Source: Mycolicibacterium novocastrense (GTDB taxonomy: Bacteria > Actinomycetota > Actinomycetes > Mycobacteriales > Mycobacteriaceae). From it: DNA of 64,000 nt. The position numbers were made by a program, and so were the translations under genes. The DNA is taken from assembly GCF_001570485.1 (NCBI RefSeq), contig NZ_BCTA01000011.1, positions 88,827 to 152,826 on the forward strand, written 5' to 3'. Under the pieces are notes generated by a model. That model did no database searches and was not told the origin of the DNA. It saw only the letters and a program-made list of their open reading frames with translations. Positions 25,595 through 36,800 of this stretch are shown here, piece by piece (the stretch's first letter is position 1; the number at the start of each line of letters is the position of its first letter).

Positions 25595-27355
25595 GTGTTC
25601 GACCTGAAGATCACCGGCGGAACCGTCGTCGACGGCACAGGAGCGGACCGGTTCGGCGCGGACATCGGCATCAGGGACGGCAAGATCGTCGAAGTCCGTC
25701 GTCGTGGACCTGGCGACGCTCCGCTCGAGGGCGAGGCCGCGGAGACGATCGATGCGACCGGGAAAGTCGTCGCGCCCGGCTTCGTCGACATCCACACGCA
25801 CTACGACGGGCAGGTCAGCTGGGACAGCCTGCTCGAGCCCTCGAGCGGCCACGGGGTGACCACCGTGGTGACCGGCAATTGCGGGGTCGGGTTCGCACCC
25901 GTGCGGCCGGGCCACGAGGAATGGCTGATCGGGTTGATGGAGGGCGTCGAGGACATCCCGGGAACCGCGCTCACCGAGGGCATCTCGTGGGGGTGGGAGA
26001 GTTACCCCGAATACCTCGATGTCGTCGAAAAGCAGGACTTCGCCATCGATGTGGGCAGCCAGATCGCCCACGGCGCGGTGCGCGCATATGCGATGGGGGA
26101 GCGCGGAGCCCGCAACGAGCCCGCCTCACCGGAGGACATCGCGGCGATGGCCCGCCTCGTGCAGCAAGGCATCGAGGCCGGCGCGCTGGGTTTTTCGACA
26201 TCGCGCACGTTGGGGCACCGGGCCATCGACGGCGAACCGGTCCCGGGCACCTTCGCCGCCGAGGACGAACTGTTCGGTCTCGGCCGCGCCATGGCCGCGG
26301 GTGGGCGCGCGGTGTTCGAGCTGGCGCCGCAGGGAGTCGCCGGCGAGGACATCATCGCGCCCAAAAAGGAACTCGAATGGATGAAGCGTCTCGCCGCCGA
26401 GATCGACCGTCCGATCTCGTTCGGGATGATCCAGGTCGATGCGGCTCCCGACCTGTGGCGCGAACAGCTCGACATCTCGGCGCAGGCACATGCGGCAGGC
26501 AGTGAGCTCTATCCGCAGATCGCCGCGCGTCCGTTCGGGATGCTGTTCGGCTTCCCGGGCCACCACGCCTTCACGCACCGGCCGACCTTCCGCAAACTGA
26601 AGGCCGAAAGCAGCCGCGAGGAGTTGGGCGCACGCCTGGCGGATCCGGCGGTCAAGGCCGCGATCCTGGCCGAGAAAGACCTACCGCCGGACCCGAATGT
26701 GTTGTTCGACAACATGTTTGCCCTGGTGCAGTATTCGCTCGGCCGCATCTATTCGCTGGGCGATCCACCCGACTACGAACCGACCGTCGAACGCACCGTG
26801 GAGAAGATCGCCAGCGAACGTGGGGAGGATCCGCTGGCCACGTTGTACGACCTGATGCTGGAGGACGACGCGACGGCGATGCTGATGCTGCCGTTCTACA
26901 ACTATTTCTACGGGAACCACGACGCGATCCGGGAGATGCTGCTGCATCCGGCGGGTGTGGTCGGGTTGTCCGACGGCGGCGCGCATTGCGGAATGATCTG
27001 CGACGCGTCGTATCCCACCTTCTTGCTCACGCATTGGGCGCGCGACCGCCACCGCGGTGACAAACTTCCGCTGGAGTACGTGGTGCGCAAGCAATCCCAC
27101 GACACCGCGCAGCTGTTCGGGCTGAGCGATCGCGGCGTCATCGAGGTGGGAAAGAAGGCCGACGTCAATGTCATTGACATGGACGCGCTGACTCTGCATC
27201 CCGCGCGGATGGCCTACGACCTGCCCGCCGGGGGTCAGCGGCTGGTGCAGGGCGCCTCCGGTTACACCGCGACGATCGTCAGCGGCGTGGTGACGCGGCG
27301 CGACGGCGCCGACACCGGCGCCCGGCCGGGCCGGCTTGTGCGCGGCGCTCGCTGA
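25595..27355 (+). CDS. amidohydrolase, N-acyl-D-amino-acid deacylase-like
   Basis: This 586-residue protein belongs to the D-aminoacylase branch of the amidohydrolase superfamily. The N-terminal beta domain ([17 protein letters not shown]) leads into the metal-binding HTHYDGQ at about 67-73. [20 protein letters not shown] and the distal [10 protein letters not shown] with the catalytic Asp follow. The C-terminal [12 protein letters not shown] is also typical. The GTG start has GGAGG 8 bases upstream. In this mycobacterial subgroup the true substrate is often unknown; pairing with a Rieske oxygenase suggests a catabolic amide or cyclic-imide substrate. It ends 24 bases before a strong terminator. 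Confidence 0.9.
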   Translation: MFDLKITGGTVVDGTGADRFGADIGIRDGKIVEVRRRGPGDAPLEGEAAETIDATGKVVAPGFVDIHTHYDGQVSWDSLLEPSSGHGVTTVVTGNCGVGFAPVRPGHEEWLIGLMEGVEDIPGTALTEGISWGWESYPEYLDVVEKQDFAIDVGSQIAHGAVRAYAMGERGARNEPASPEDIAAMARLVQQGIEAGALGFSTSRTLGHRAIDGEPVPGTFAAEDELFGLGRAMAAGGRAVFELAPQGVAGEDIIAPKKELEWMKRLAAEIDRPISFGMIQVDAAPDLWREQLDISAQAHAAGSELYPQIAARPFGMLFGFPGHHAFTHRPTFRKLKAESSREELGARLADPAVKAAILAEKDLPPDPNVLFDNMFALVQYSLGRIYSLGDPPDYEPTVERTVEKIASERGEDPLATLYDLMLEDDATAMLMLPFYNYFYGNHDAIREMLLHPAGVVGLSDGGAHCGMICDASYPTFLLTHWARDRHRGDKLPLEYVVRKQSHDTAQLFGLSDRGVIEVGKKADVNVIDMDALTLHPARMAYDLPAGGQRLVQGASGYTATIVSGVVTRRDGADTGARPGRLVRGAR

Positions 27356-27378
27356 CCTCGCAATCACCGCAGACGAGA

Positions 27379-27408
27379 GACGGCCCCCTCGTTGCCGAGG
27401 GGGCCGTC
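27379..27408. terminator. bidirectional intrinsic terminator
   Basis: A perfect hairpin with 13-base arms (GACGGCCCCCTCG and its complement) and a TTGC loop lies between the converging amidohydrolase (stop 27355) and the exported-protein gene (stop 27423). No long T-run follows, as is usual in mycobacteria. Confidence 0.88.
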
Positions 27409-27422
27409 ACCGTCGTACTTAC

Positions 27423-29162
27423 TTAGTTGCTGCTGCCGGAGCCGGAGCCACTGCCCGAGCCAGAGCCGGAGCCACTGCCCGAACCGGAGCCGGTGCCCGA
27501 GCCGGAGCCGGTGCTGCCGGTGGAGCCGGTGCCGGTGGTCGATCCGGTGCTGCCGGTGCCGGTGGTCGAGCCGGTGCTGCCGGTGGTGCCGGTGGTCGAT
27601 CCGGTGCCGGTGCCCGAGCCGGAGCCGGTGCTGCCGGTGGTCGAGCCGGTCGAGCCGGTGCCGGTGGTCGAGCCGGTTGTGCCGGTCGAGCCAGTGGTGC
27701 TGCCGGTGCCGGTGCCGTCGCCCCGGCTGGTGCTGATGCCCGAGGTGTTGCTGCCGGTGTTGGTGCTGCCGCTCGCGCCGGTGCCTTCGCTCGGTGTCGC
27801 GTCGGTGCCTTCGCCCGTCTCTTCGCCCGAGGTCTCACCCGACTCCTCGCCGGTGCCTTCGCCCGACTCTTCGCCAGCGCCTGCGCTGACGTCCTCGCCG
27901 ACGCCTTCGCCCGACTCCTCGCCGGTGCCTGCGGTGACGTCCTCGCCGACGCCTTCGCCCGACTCCTCGCCGGTGCCTGCGGTGACGTCCTCGCCGGTGC
28001 CGGCAGTAACGTCCTCGCCGGTGCCTTCACCGGCGCCTTCGCCGACACCTTCGCCAGCGGCCGAACCTTCGCCTTCGCCTTCGCCTTCGCCGGTGCCTTC
28101 GTCCTCACCCTCACCCTTGTCGGCGAGGCTGACCGGAACGAGGTCACCACCGAAGCGGAACTCGCCCGGGCCGCCCAGGGCACTGAGGGTCGACGGGGCC
28201 GGAGGCGCGATCGCATTGGCAATCTGGTTGGGCAGCGTGACCGCGAGGTAGGTGAACAGACCACGGTCGAGCAGACCCTGCCACTCCGAGGGGGAGGTGG
28301 CCGGCGTGAACCCGTTGACCAGAGCGTTGAGCGCCAGCACCGGCAGGTTCACCAGGTTGGTGATGGCATCCGTGATGTTGCCCGCGGCCAAAGCCTCGCG
28401 CGTGGCATCAAAGATCTCCGTCGACTGGACGATCGAGCCGATGATCGGTTCGAAAATCGCCTTGGTGACCGCGAACTCGGAGATCACATCGAGCAGCGCG
28501 GGCAACTTCTCCGCGCCGGGAAGGGCTCCCACAAAGTCGGCGGGGATGGAGAAGACGTCGATCAGCGGCCGTACCTCCACCGAGCACCCGGAGCACGAAC
28601 CAGCCATTGACCTTGGAGAACGCTTCGAAGAACTCGCCCTTCGACAGGTGAGTCAACGACTCGGTGATCACGCCGGGGAACTGCTCGGCCGCCAACCTCA
28701 GCCCCTCGAAGGTGCCCTCCAGGGCCGAGGTGATCACAGGTCCGAAGTTCGAGTTGAAATTGAGGACCTGATCGAGCAGAGGACCCGGGTTGAGGGTGTT
28801 GAGAATCAGGACATTCGCTGCCTCCCGGAAGATGTAGCCGGTGCTCAACTCCCGCAGAAGGTTGAGGTTCGCGTTGGTCGCGTCGCCGGTCAGCGTCTCC
28901 AGGCTTCCGAATGTGTTGGCGATGGCCTGCCCCCACACGAGGAGCGGATTGCTGGCCGCCGTGAGCTGGACCGCGGCGTGCGCCACGCGCTCCTGGACAT
29001 CCTGAACGGTGGGCATCGGGGGGCCACCGGGCTGACCGCGATCACACCCGCACTTGCCATCGCGACGCCAGCAACCAACAGCTTGGAGTTGCGTCGGCTC
29101 GACGGCGAGTAACTGGGTGGGAGGTCCTGAACCGGCGGACCGGCCTGAACTGCTAGTTGCAC
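27423..29162 (-). pseudogene. exported low-complexity surface protein, GjpA-like, with two apparent frameshifts
   Basis: A GTG at 29162 with a perfect AGGAG site begins a signal-anchor (SRRNSKLLVAGVAMASAGVI). At the C6 run (29018-29023) the coding frame jumps by one base. The helical domain (VQERVAHAAVQLTAASNPLL to GWFVLRVLG) continues to about 28575, where an extra base returns it to the first frame. The last 220 residues are a Gly/Glu/Thr- then Gly/Ser/Thr-rich tail ending in GS repeats. Net length is 579 residues with the two indels cancelling. The N-terminal half recalls mycolicibacterial GjpA-type outer-membrane proteins, but I am only moderately sure. Whether the indels are real or sequencing errors is open. 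An IdeR-like box lies 47 bases upstream. Confidence 0.7.
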
Positions 29163-29208
29163 GTTTTCTCCTGTTGTGCCTGTGAATTTGCCAAATGGCA
29201 GCTGAAGA

Positions 29209-29227
29209 TTAGCTGAGCCTATCCTAA
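29209..29227. promoter_or_regulatory. IdeR-like iron box
   Basis: The 19-mer TTAGCTGAGCCTATCCTAA matches the mycobacterial IdeR consensus TTAGGTTAGGCTAACCTAA at 15 positions. It is 47 bases upstream of the exported-protein start at 29162 and about 570 bases before the divergent MmpL gene. Iron-responsive repression of the exported protein is the main prediction. Confidence 0.55.
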
Positions 29228-29692
29228 GAGGCAAGTGATTCGTCCCACTAAATAGCGTGGGTTACGCTAGCCGGCTTGATGATGGCGCGAAGGCGTCATA
29301 ACTCGGCATATCGCAGCTGAGGCACGGTACTTGCCGATTCACGCAACGATCTCAGGGAAACCTACACGAGAGGCGCTCGTCGTCCAGGCCTACCCCATGC
29401 TCCGCGCCGTGATGTGCGCCACGTCGTAGCTTCCGTCTGCTGATCACCGACCGCGGAGTTGCTGGGGCATCGGCCGCGACGTCGCCGGAGTTTCTCGCGA
29501 CCGCGGCGTGAAGATTTCGCCCGCGCAACATCCTCACGCGCAAGTGCGCATATCGGGCAAAGCGAAGTCAGCAGCACGGGCCGGCAGCCCGCACGATCGC
29601 GCGCCGAGCGACGACTTCACCTCCGCCGAGCCGCAAGACCAGCCTCGTGGCATCGCGGCCACACGAACCCGCTACGAGCTGCCCTTTACCGA
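29228..29692. other. intergenic stretch without recognised gene
   Basis: This part of the 636-base divergent region between the exported protein and mmpL contains short open frames with Arg/Ala-rich translations that look like chance. No RNA gene or coherent domain is seen. A weak hairpin CCCAC...GTGGG is near 29244-29261. Confidence 0.4.
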
Positions 29693-29722
29693 TTGACAGC
29701 AGATAATTCGACAGGCTAGATA
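29693..29722 (+). promoter_or_regulatory. candidate promoter of mmpL
   Basis: TTGACA at 29693-29698 is followed after 18 bases by TAGATA at 29717-29722. The -35 is consensus and the -10 is poor. The start codon at 29799 would leave a leader of about 70 bases. Confidence 0.45.
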
Positions 29723-29798
29723 TACGACACGCACGGTGGACGGGGTCATGGGGACGCGGTCGGCGTGCGACACGCGCGCGCCATCGAAGGGTCATGGG

Positions 29799-32690
29799 AT
29801 GAGCATGATTCGACCAGCCCGCACTCCGCCCGGAACGCAGGCCGAACGTTCGCGCATTGCGCATGCCATCCGAGTGCTCTCGGTGCCGATCATCATCGGT
29901 TGGCTGGTGCTGACCGCGGCCACAAATGTGTTCGTCCCGTCGTTGGAGAAGGTCGGCGAGGCCAACACCGTCTCGATGAACGCCCACGACGCACCGGCTT
30001 TCATCGCGATGCAGCGCGTGGGCGCGAACTTCAAGGAGTTCGACTCCGACAGCAACGCGATGGTCATCTTGGAGGGCGACAAAGCGCTCGGCCCGGAAGC
30101 GCACCGCTACTACGACGACTTGATCTCCAGGCTCCGCGCCGACCCCGAACACGTCGAGCACATCGCCGATTTCTGGAGCGACCCGCTGACCGCCGCGGGG
30201 GCGCAGAGCGCAGACGGCAAGTCCGCGTATGTGCAGATCTATCTGCGCGGGAACATGGGCGAGACGATCGCCAACGAATCGATCCAATCGGTTCGCGACA
30301 TCATCGCGCAAACGCCTGCACCGCAAGGGGTCACGGCATACGTGACCGGAGGAGCGGCGCTGAACGCCGACCAACGCGTCGCCGGCGACAAGGGGGCCGT
30401 TAAAGCGACCGTCGCCACGCTGATCGTCATCGCGGTGATGCTGCTGTTCGTCTACCGCTCGATCACCACCATGGTGCTGATCCTGTTCATCGTGTTCGTC
30501 GAACTCGGCGCCTCGCGCGGCATCGTCGCCTTCCTCGGCGACACCGGATTCATCGGGCTCTCGACGTTCGCCACCAGCCTGCTCACCCTGATCGCCATCG
30601 CCGCGGGCACCGACTACGCGATCTTCCTCATCGGCCGGTACCAAGAGGCCCGCCAGGCCGGCGAGGACCCCGAAACCGCGTACTACACCATGTTTCACGG
30701 CACGGCCCACGTCGTGCTGGCTTCGGGGCTCACCATCGCCGGAGCGCTGCTGTGCCTGAAGTTCACAAGGCTGCCGTGGTTCCAGACCATGGCGGTGCCG
30801 TGTGCGGTGGGCGTACTCGTCGCGGTGATCGCCGCCTTGACACTCGGTCCGGCCGTCACCGTCGTCGGCGGTCGGTTCGGACTCTTCGAACCGAAGCGGC
30901 CCATCAACTCGCGCGCTTGGCGACGGGTCGGCGTCGTGGTCGTGCGGTGGCCAGGGCCGGTGCTCGTGGCGACCTGTGCGTTGTCACTGGTCGGGTTGCT
31001 CGCACTCACCGGATACAAGGTCGACTATGACGGGCGGCACTTCCTTCCCGCAGACACCCCGGCCAACATCGGATACGACGTCGCCGAACGACATTTCGAC
31101 GCCGCCCGGATGAACCCCGAACTGCTGATGGTCGAAAGCGACCACGACTTGCGCAATTCCGCCGACTTCCTGGTGATCGACAAGATCGCCAAGGGGATCT
31201 TCCGCGTACCCGGCATCGCCCGCGTGCAGACCATCACCCGCCCGCAGGGTAAGCCGATCGAGCACACGACGATCCCGTTCCTGCTCAGCATGCAGGGCAC
31301 CACGAACCAGCTCAACCAGAAGTATCTGCAGGACCGGATGGCCGACATGCTGGTCCAGGCCGACGAAATGCAGTCGACCATCGACCAGATGGAAAAGATG
31401 GCCAGCCTGATGCAGCAGATGGCCGACACCACCCACAGCATGGTCCAGAAGACCAAGAACACGACGATCCACATCGCCGATTTGCGCGACCACATCGCCG
31501 ATTTCGACGACTTCTTCCGGCCTGTCCGCAACTACTTCTACTGGGAACCGCACTGCTACAACATCCCGATCTGCTGGTCGCTGCGTTCAATATTCGACAC
31601 CCTCGACGGCATAGACACGCTGACCGATGACATCCAGCGCCTCGTGCCCGACCTCGAACGCCTCGACAGCCTGATGCCCCAGCTGATTCTGCTGCTGCCC
31701 CAGCAGATCGAGACGATGAAGACGATGAAGACCATGATGCTGACCATGCACTCCTCGCAGAAGGGGTTGCAGGATCAGATGGCCGCGATGCAGGAGAACT
31801 CGCATGCGATGGGTGACGCGTTCGACGCATCCATGAACGACGACTCGTTCTACCTGCCGCCAGAGGCGTTCGCGAACAAAGACTTTCAGCGCGGTATGGA
31901 CAACTTCATCTCGCCCGACGGCAAGTCCGTGCGGTTCATCATCGAGCATGAGGGCGATCCGGCCACCCCCGAGGGCATCGACCACATCGACGCGATCAAG
32001 CTCGCGGCCAAAGAAGCCATCAAGGGCACACCCCTGGAGGGCTCCACCATCTACCTCGGAGGGACCGCCGCCACGTACAAGGACATGCGCGACGGCTCCA
32101 ACTACGACTTGATGATCGCCGGATTATCCGCCGCGGCATTGATTTTCATCATCATGCTGATCATCACGCGGGCGGTCGTGGCCGCCGCGGTGATCGTCGG
32201 AACGGTGCTGCTCTCGCTGGGCACGTCGTTCGGACTGTCTGTGCTCGTGTGGCAGCACCTGCTTGGCATCCGCCTGCACTGGATCGTGCTGGTGATGTCG
32301 GTGATCCTGCTGCTGGCGGTCGGCTCGGACTACAACCTGCTGCTGGTGTCCCGGTTCAAGGAGGAATTGCACCACGGGTTCAAGGTCGCGATCATCCGTG
32401 CGATGGCCGGCTCGGGCAAAGTGGTCACCTCGGCGGGTCTGGTGTTCGCCGCGACGATGGCCTCGTTCGTGGTCGGTGATCTGCGCAGCATCGCCCAGGT
32501 CGGCACCACGATCGCGTTGGGTCTGCTGTTCGACACCCTGATCGTGCGTGCGTTCATGACACCGTCCATCGCGGCGCTGCTGGGCCGATGGTTCTGGTGG
32601 CCGCAAAGGGTGCCCACACCCGCGTCACGGCGCAGGATGGCCGCCGTGTTCCCTGACCGGGCAGCCGCGCCGACCAGCGGTGGCCACTGA
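29799..32690 (+). CDS. MmpL family RND transporter, MmpL4/MmpL5-like
   Basis: From the ATG at 29799 (GAAGGG site 7 bases upstream) the protein has 963 residues, with about 12 membrane segments in two halves. Each half has the proton-relay Asp-Tyr pair: [15 protein letters not shown] in the first and [15 protein letters not shown] in the second. The second large periplasmic domain carries a long Met/Gln-rich coiled coil ([20 protein letters not shown] and on), diagnostic of MmpL4/5-type pumps that export siderophores or drugs. No mmpS gene is next to it, although such pumps usually need an MmpS partner. The nearby IdeR-like box suits a siderophore-export role, but this is inference. Confidence 0.93.
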   Translation: MSMIRPARTPPGTQAERSRIAHAIRVLSVPIIIGWLVLTAATNVFVPSLEKVGEANTVSMNAHDAPAFIAMQRVGANFKEFDSDSNAMVILEGDKALGPEAHRYYDDLISRLRADPEHVEHIADFWSDPLTAAGAQSADGKSAYVQIYLRGNMGETIANESIQSVRDIIAQTPAPQGVTAYVTGGAALNADQRVAGDKGAVKATVATLIVIAVMLLFVYRSITTMVLILFIVFVELGASRGIVAFLGDTGFIGLSTFATSLLTLIAIAAGTDYAIFLIGRYQEARQAGEDPETAYYTMFHGTAHVVLASGLTIAGALLCLKFTRLPWFQTMAVPCAVGVLVAVIAALTLGPAVTVVGGRFGLFEPKRPINSRAWRRVGVVVVRWPGPVLVATCALSLVGLLALTGYKVDYDGRHFLPADTPANIGYDVAERHFDAARMNPELLMVESDHDLRNSADFLVIDKIAKGIFRVPGIARVQTITRPQGKPIEHTTIPFLLSMQGTTNQLNQKYLQDRMADMLVQADEMQSTIDQMEKMASLMQQMADTTHSMVQKTKNTTIHIADLRDHIADFDDFFRPVRNYFYWEPHCYNIPICWSLRSIFDTLDGIDTLTDDIQRLVPDLERLDSLMPQLILLLPQQIETMKTMKTMMLTMHSSQKGLQDQMAAMQENSHAMGDAFDASMNDDSFYLPPEAFANKDFQRGMDNFISPDGKSVRFIIEHEGDPATPEGIDHIDAIKLAAKEAIKGTPLEGSTIYLGGTAATYKDMRDGSNYDLMIAGLSAAALIFIIMLIITRAVVAAAVIVGTVLLSLGTSFGLSVLVWQHLLGIRLHWIVLVMSVILLLAVGSDYNLLLVSRFKEELHHGFKVAIIRAMAGSGKVVTSAGLVFAATMASFVVGDLRSIAQVGTTIALGLLFDTLIVRAFMTPSIAALLGRWFWWPQRVPTPASRRRMAAVFPDRAAAPTSGGH

Positions 32691-32760
32691 AGCCGGACCG
32701 GAGTTACGGAGCTTTCCCAACGCGCTCCTTCTCGTGCGCCTGTGGTGCCATGATGGGCAG

Positions 32761-33429
32761 ATGACGAACCCGGACGTCGCAGACAGCCCTCTGCCGTCCG
32801 CCTCGGACTGGGCGATCGCCGACCGCAACGTCGGCACGTTCCGGTTCTGGTTCGTCGGGCAGCGTTGGGAGTGGTCGGACGAAGTAGCCCGGATGCACGG
32901 CTATGAGCCCGGCGCCGTCGTGCCGACGACCGAGCTGCTGCTGTCGCACAAGCATCCCGACGACCGACAGCACGTCCAGGACCTACTGGACCACGCCCTG
33001 CACTTGGGTGGCTCGTTCTCCAGCCGCCACCGGTTCATCGACACCGCGGGCAGGTTGCACACCGTGATCGTGATCGGCGACCGGATGCTCGACGACCAGG
33101 GTGCGGTGGTCGGCACCGAGGGCTACTACATCGACCTGACCGACACGTTCGCCCATACCCGCCGCCAGGCGCTGAGCGAGTCGCTGCCCGAGCTGTTCAA
33201 CGCCCGAGCCGCCATCGAGCAAGCCAAAGGCGCCCTGATGCTCGTCTACCGCATCGACGCCGAGGCCGCGTTCGAATTGCTGATGTGGCGCTCACAGCAC
33301 ACCAACACGAAATTGCGCGCGCTCGCGGCGCAGATCGTCGCCGAAGTCGGCACGATCGATCCCCAGCGTGACGACCTGCGAAGGCAGTTCGACCACCTGC
33401 TTCTCACCGCGCACACCCGCGCCCGGTAG
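32761..33429 (+). CDS. PAS-ANTAR regulator
   Basis: The 222-residue protein (ATG at 32761) has a PAS_3-type sensor domain at about 25-130 (WEWSDEVARMHGYEPGAV and HPDDRQHVQDLL) and a C-terminal ANTAR RNA-binding domain at about 155-205 (FNARAAIEQAKGALMLVYRI). ANTAR domains bind tandem hairpins in nascent RNA to prevent termination; the PAS part would sense a small ligand or redox state. It precedes two STAS proteins and a large kinase/phosphatase on the same strand, linking RNA-level and sigma-factor-level control. An in-frame extension to 32680 is unlikely. Confidence 0.88.
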   Translation: MTNPDVADSPLPSASDWAIADRNVGTFRFWFVGQRWEWSDEVARMHGYEPGAVVPTTELLLSHKHPDDRQHVQDLLDHALHLGGSFSSRHRFIDTAGRLHTVIVIGDRMLDDQGAVVGTEGYYIDLTDTFAHTRRQALSESLPELFNARAAIEQAKGALMLVYRIDAEAAFELLMWRSQHTNTKLRALAAQIVAEVGTIDPQRDDLRRQFDHLLLTAHTRAR

Positions 33430-33455
33430 GTGATCGAGGGCCGTGGATGCGCGTC

Positions 33456-33483
33456 GTAACTGAAGTCGTCCCAGCCGGGGTAT
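33456..33483 (+). promoter_or_regulatory. possible SigF-type promoter of the STAS/kinase genes
   Basis: GGGTAT at 33478-33483 matches a SigF -10, and a poor GTAA lies 18 bases upstream at 33456-33459. It is 59 bases before the STAS start at 33542. The -35 is weak, so this is tentative. Confidence 0.3.
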
Positions 33484-33541
33484 CACCAGGGCATGACAAG
33501 ACAGACGCGCAAACCGCTTGGCCGCTGACGGGTGAGATGAC

Positions 33542-33892
33542 GTGGCGCAGATAGAGGTGGGCCTGGACGTGCGCGACACCGCGGTGGTGGTGTCGGTAGC
33601 CGGCGAGATCGACTCGAACAGCGTCGGAGCTCTGCAACCCCATTTCGACCGCGCCGTCGAGGCCGCCGATGGGCATCCGGCCAAATTGCTGATCGTCGAA
33701 CTGTCCAGGGTCGGGTACTTCGGTAGTGCGGGACTCAACGCCGTACTCGAGTGTTACGAGAAAGGCTTGGCCGCCGGAGTCGCGGTGCGGTTGGTGGCCG
33801 CCAACCCCGAGGTGGTCCGTCCCATCGAGGTCACCAAGCTCGACAAGGTTCTGCGACCGTACGGATCCGTGGCCGATGCGGTCGACGGATGA
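33542..33892 (+). CDS. STAS domain anti-sigma factor antagonist
   Basis: This 116-residue single-domain protein has a STAS fold with the phospho-acceptor region LSRVGYFGSAGLNAVLE (Ser about 62-66). When unphosphorylated such proteins bind an RsbW-like kinase and free the sigma factor. GTG start. Its stop overlaps the start of the giant kinase gene by four bases (ATGA), so translation is coupled and direct interaction is very likely. Confidence 0.9.
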   Translation: MAQIEVGLDVRDTAVVVSVAGEIDSNSVGALQPHFDRAVEAADGHPAKLLIVELSRVGYFGSAGLNAVLECYEKGLAAGVAVRLVAANPEVVRPIEVTKLDKVLRPYGSVADAVDG

Positions 33893-36800
33893 GTGACCCG
33901 AGCGGGCAGCAGAACCGACTGACCACGGTTTTCGATGCAGACGGCGAGGTCGGGCCCGATATGGCCGGAGTTCGGTGGGCCGCCACGCCGTTGGGCGCGC
34001 CGGACGGCTGGCCGCAGAGCCTGCGAACCGCGGTCAGCATCCTGCTGTCCTCGCGATTCCCGATGTGGATGGCGTGGGGGCCCGATCTGACGTTCTTCTG
34101 CAACGCCGCCTATCGGCGGGACACGTTGGGCCGCAAGTATCCCTGGGCGCTCGGCCGACCGGCGCGCGAGGTGTGGGTCGAGATCTGGCCCGATATCGGC
34201 CCGCGCATCGACCACGTGCTTTCCACCGGAGAGGCGACTTGGGATTCGGCGCTGCTGCTCTTCCTCGAGCGCTCCGGCTATCAGGAGGAGACGTACCACA
34301 CCTTTTCGTACAGCCCACTGCGTGACGACGACGGGCTGGTCGTGGGCATGCTGTGCGTGGTCAGCGAGGACACCCAGCAGGTGATCAGTGAGCGCCAGAT
34401 GGCGACCCTGCGTGACCTCGGATCGGACCCGAGCGTCGTGCGCACCGAAGAAGAGATCATGGCGTTCGCCGAACGCCAGCTCGGTCAGAACCTGCGCGAC
34501 CTCCCGTTCACGTTGACCTACCTGTTCGATGCCGACGGCGGTGCCCGCCTCGCCGGATCCACCGGCGGCATCGCCGAGCATCCGATCGCGTGGGCGCATG
34601 TGGGCGCCGGCCACGACGGCAGTTGGCCGCTGGAGGAACCCGCGCGCGGTGAGACGACGGTGGTCCCACTGATCGGCGACCGGTACGCGGACCTGCCGAC
34701 CGGGGACTGGCGGGATCCACCGCAACACGCGCTGATCGTCCCGCTACAGCAGCAGGGCGGTTCCCCGATCGGCTTCCTGGTCGCCGCGCTCAACCGCTAC
34801 CGCCCGCTCGACGACACCTATCGCGGCTTCGTGACACTCGTGGCAGGGCACGTCGCCGCGGGCATCGGCAGTGCGCGCAACTACCAGGCACAGCAGCAGC
34901 GCGCCGAGGAACTCGCCGAGCTGGACCGCGCCAAGACGGCGTTCTTCTCCAACATCAGCCACGAGTTCCGAACCCCGCTGACGTTGATCCTTGACCCGGT
35001 CGCCGAATTACGGACGCGCGGCGCCGACTTCGACGAGCTGGCCCGCGACGAACTGGACATCGTGTGGCGCAACGGATTACGGCTCGCCAAGCTGGTCAAC
35101 ACGCTGCTCGACTTCTCGCGGATCGAGGCCGGCCGCATGCGGGCGAACTTCGCGCCGGTCGACCTCGGCGGCGTGACCGCCGAACTCGCCAGCGTCTTCC
35201 GGTCGGCAATCGAGCGTGCCGGCCTCACCTTCACCGTGGACTGTCCTTCCCTCGGCGACACCGTCTACATCGACCGCGACATGTGGGAGAAGGTGATCTT
35301 CAATCTCCTGTCCAACGCGCTGAAATTCACGTTCACCGGCGGTATCTCGGTCACCGTGTCCCGCGACGGCGACGAAGCCGTGGTCAGAGTCTCCGATACC
35401 GGTGCGGGGGTCGCCGCCGCCGAAATACCCCGACTGTTCGAACGATTCCACCGGATAGAGAACGTGCGGGCGCGGTCGAACGAGGGCAGCGGAATCGGTC
35501 TGGCCCTGGTCAAGGAGCTTGTCGAACTCCACAGCGGCAGCATCACCGCCGACAGTGCCGAGGGTGTCGGTACCACCTTCACGATCCGCGTGCCGATCGG
35601 CGCCGCACACGTTCCGCCCGACGCGCTCGCCGCGACACCCGACGGGCGGACAACGGATCCGGGCGCCGAACCCTATCTTCAAGAGGCGCTGCGGTGGCTG
35701 CCGGCCGACGGAGAGGGCCCGGCCCCCGATGTGCCGTCGGGGGTGGGCGGCCCAACATCGTCGCCTCTCGCTCCGGGCTCCACACCGCGGGTGCTCATCG
35801 CCGACGACAACGCCGACATGCGTGAGTACGTCGCCCGGATGCTGCGCAACGACGGATACCTCGTCGACGCCGTCACCGACGGCCAGCAAGCGCTCGACGC
35901 GGTCCGTACCGAGCTGCCCGACGTGGTGATCAGCGACGTCATGATGCCGCTTCTGGACGGCCTCCAACTCGTCAGCGCATTGCGGTCGGACCCGCGCACC
36001 GCGGCCATACCGGTGCTGCTGTTGTCGGCCCGCGCCGGACAGGAAGCCGCCATCGAGGGTTTGCAGGCCGGTGCCGACGACTACCTCGTCAAGCCGTTCG
36101 CCGCAGCCGAACTGCTGGCGCGCGTGCGCGCGAACGTCAAACTCGCCAGGATCCGCAATCATCACGCCCGCTGGCGAACCGCGCTGATCGACTCGCTGCA
36201 GGAAGCGTTCTTCGTGGCCGACGAGCGCGGCACGGTGATCGAGATCAATGCGGCGTTCACCGACATCCTCGGGTACGGCGTAGATGGGTTGCCGTACGAG
36301 TCCGTGCAGCCGTGGTGGCCGACGGCGGAGTCGGATCCCGACGCGCACCGTCAGGCCAGCGAGATGTTGGCGCAGATACTGCGTGAACCGCATGGCAGGC
36401 ACACGGTTCCGGTCACACATCGCGATGGGCACCGACTGTGGGTGACTCTCACCTACAACCGGATCGAGGAGATCGACACTGGCAGGCCCGTGATGGTCGG
36501 CACCTTCCGCGACGTCACCGCTGAGCACTACACAGTGCAGCGGGAGGCCGCCCTGGCCGCGCTCAATCAGCAACTGGCGCAGGCGGACACGCTCGACGAT
36601 GCGGTGCGCACCACGGCCGAAGTCCTGCGCCAGGTGTGGCGCGCGCACCGCGTCCTGGCCGTCACGTTTCCCATCGACGACGGCACCACGACGATCGATC
36701 CGTCAGCCCTGGTCTGTTCCGGCGAGCCGGTCCAGTGGCACGACCTGCCCGCGGCGACAAGACTGGCCATCACCTCGCTGCGCACCGCAGACTCACTCGT

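Noticed and set aside
29018..29023. Programmed -1 frameshift at the C6 run
   Set aside because: Possible in principle, but a second +1 shift would also be needed 440 bases later; paired indels are simpler.
29340..29720. Short open frames on both strands in the mmpL upstream region
   Set aside because: Arg/Ala-rich chance translations without ribosome sites or domain patterns.
35077..36648. A 523-residue minus-strand open frame
   Set aside because: Antisense to the kinase/phosphatase fusion; no recognisable domain.
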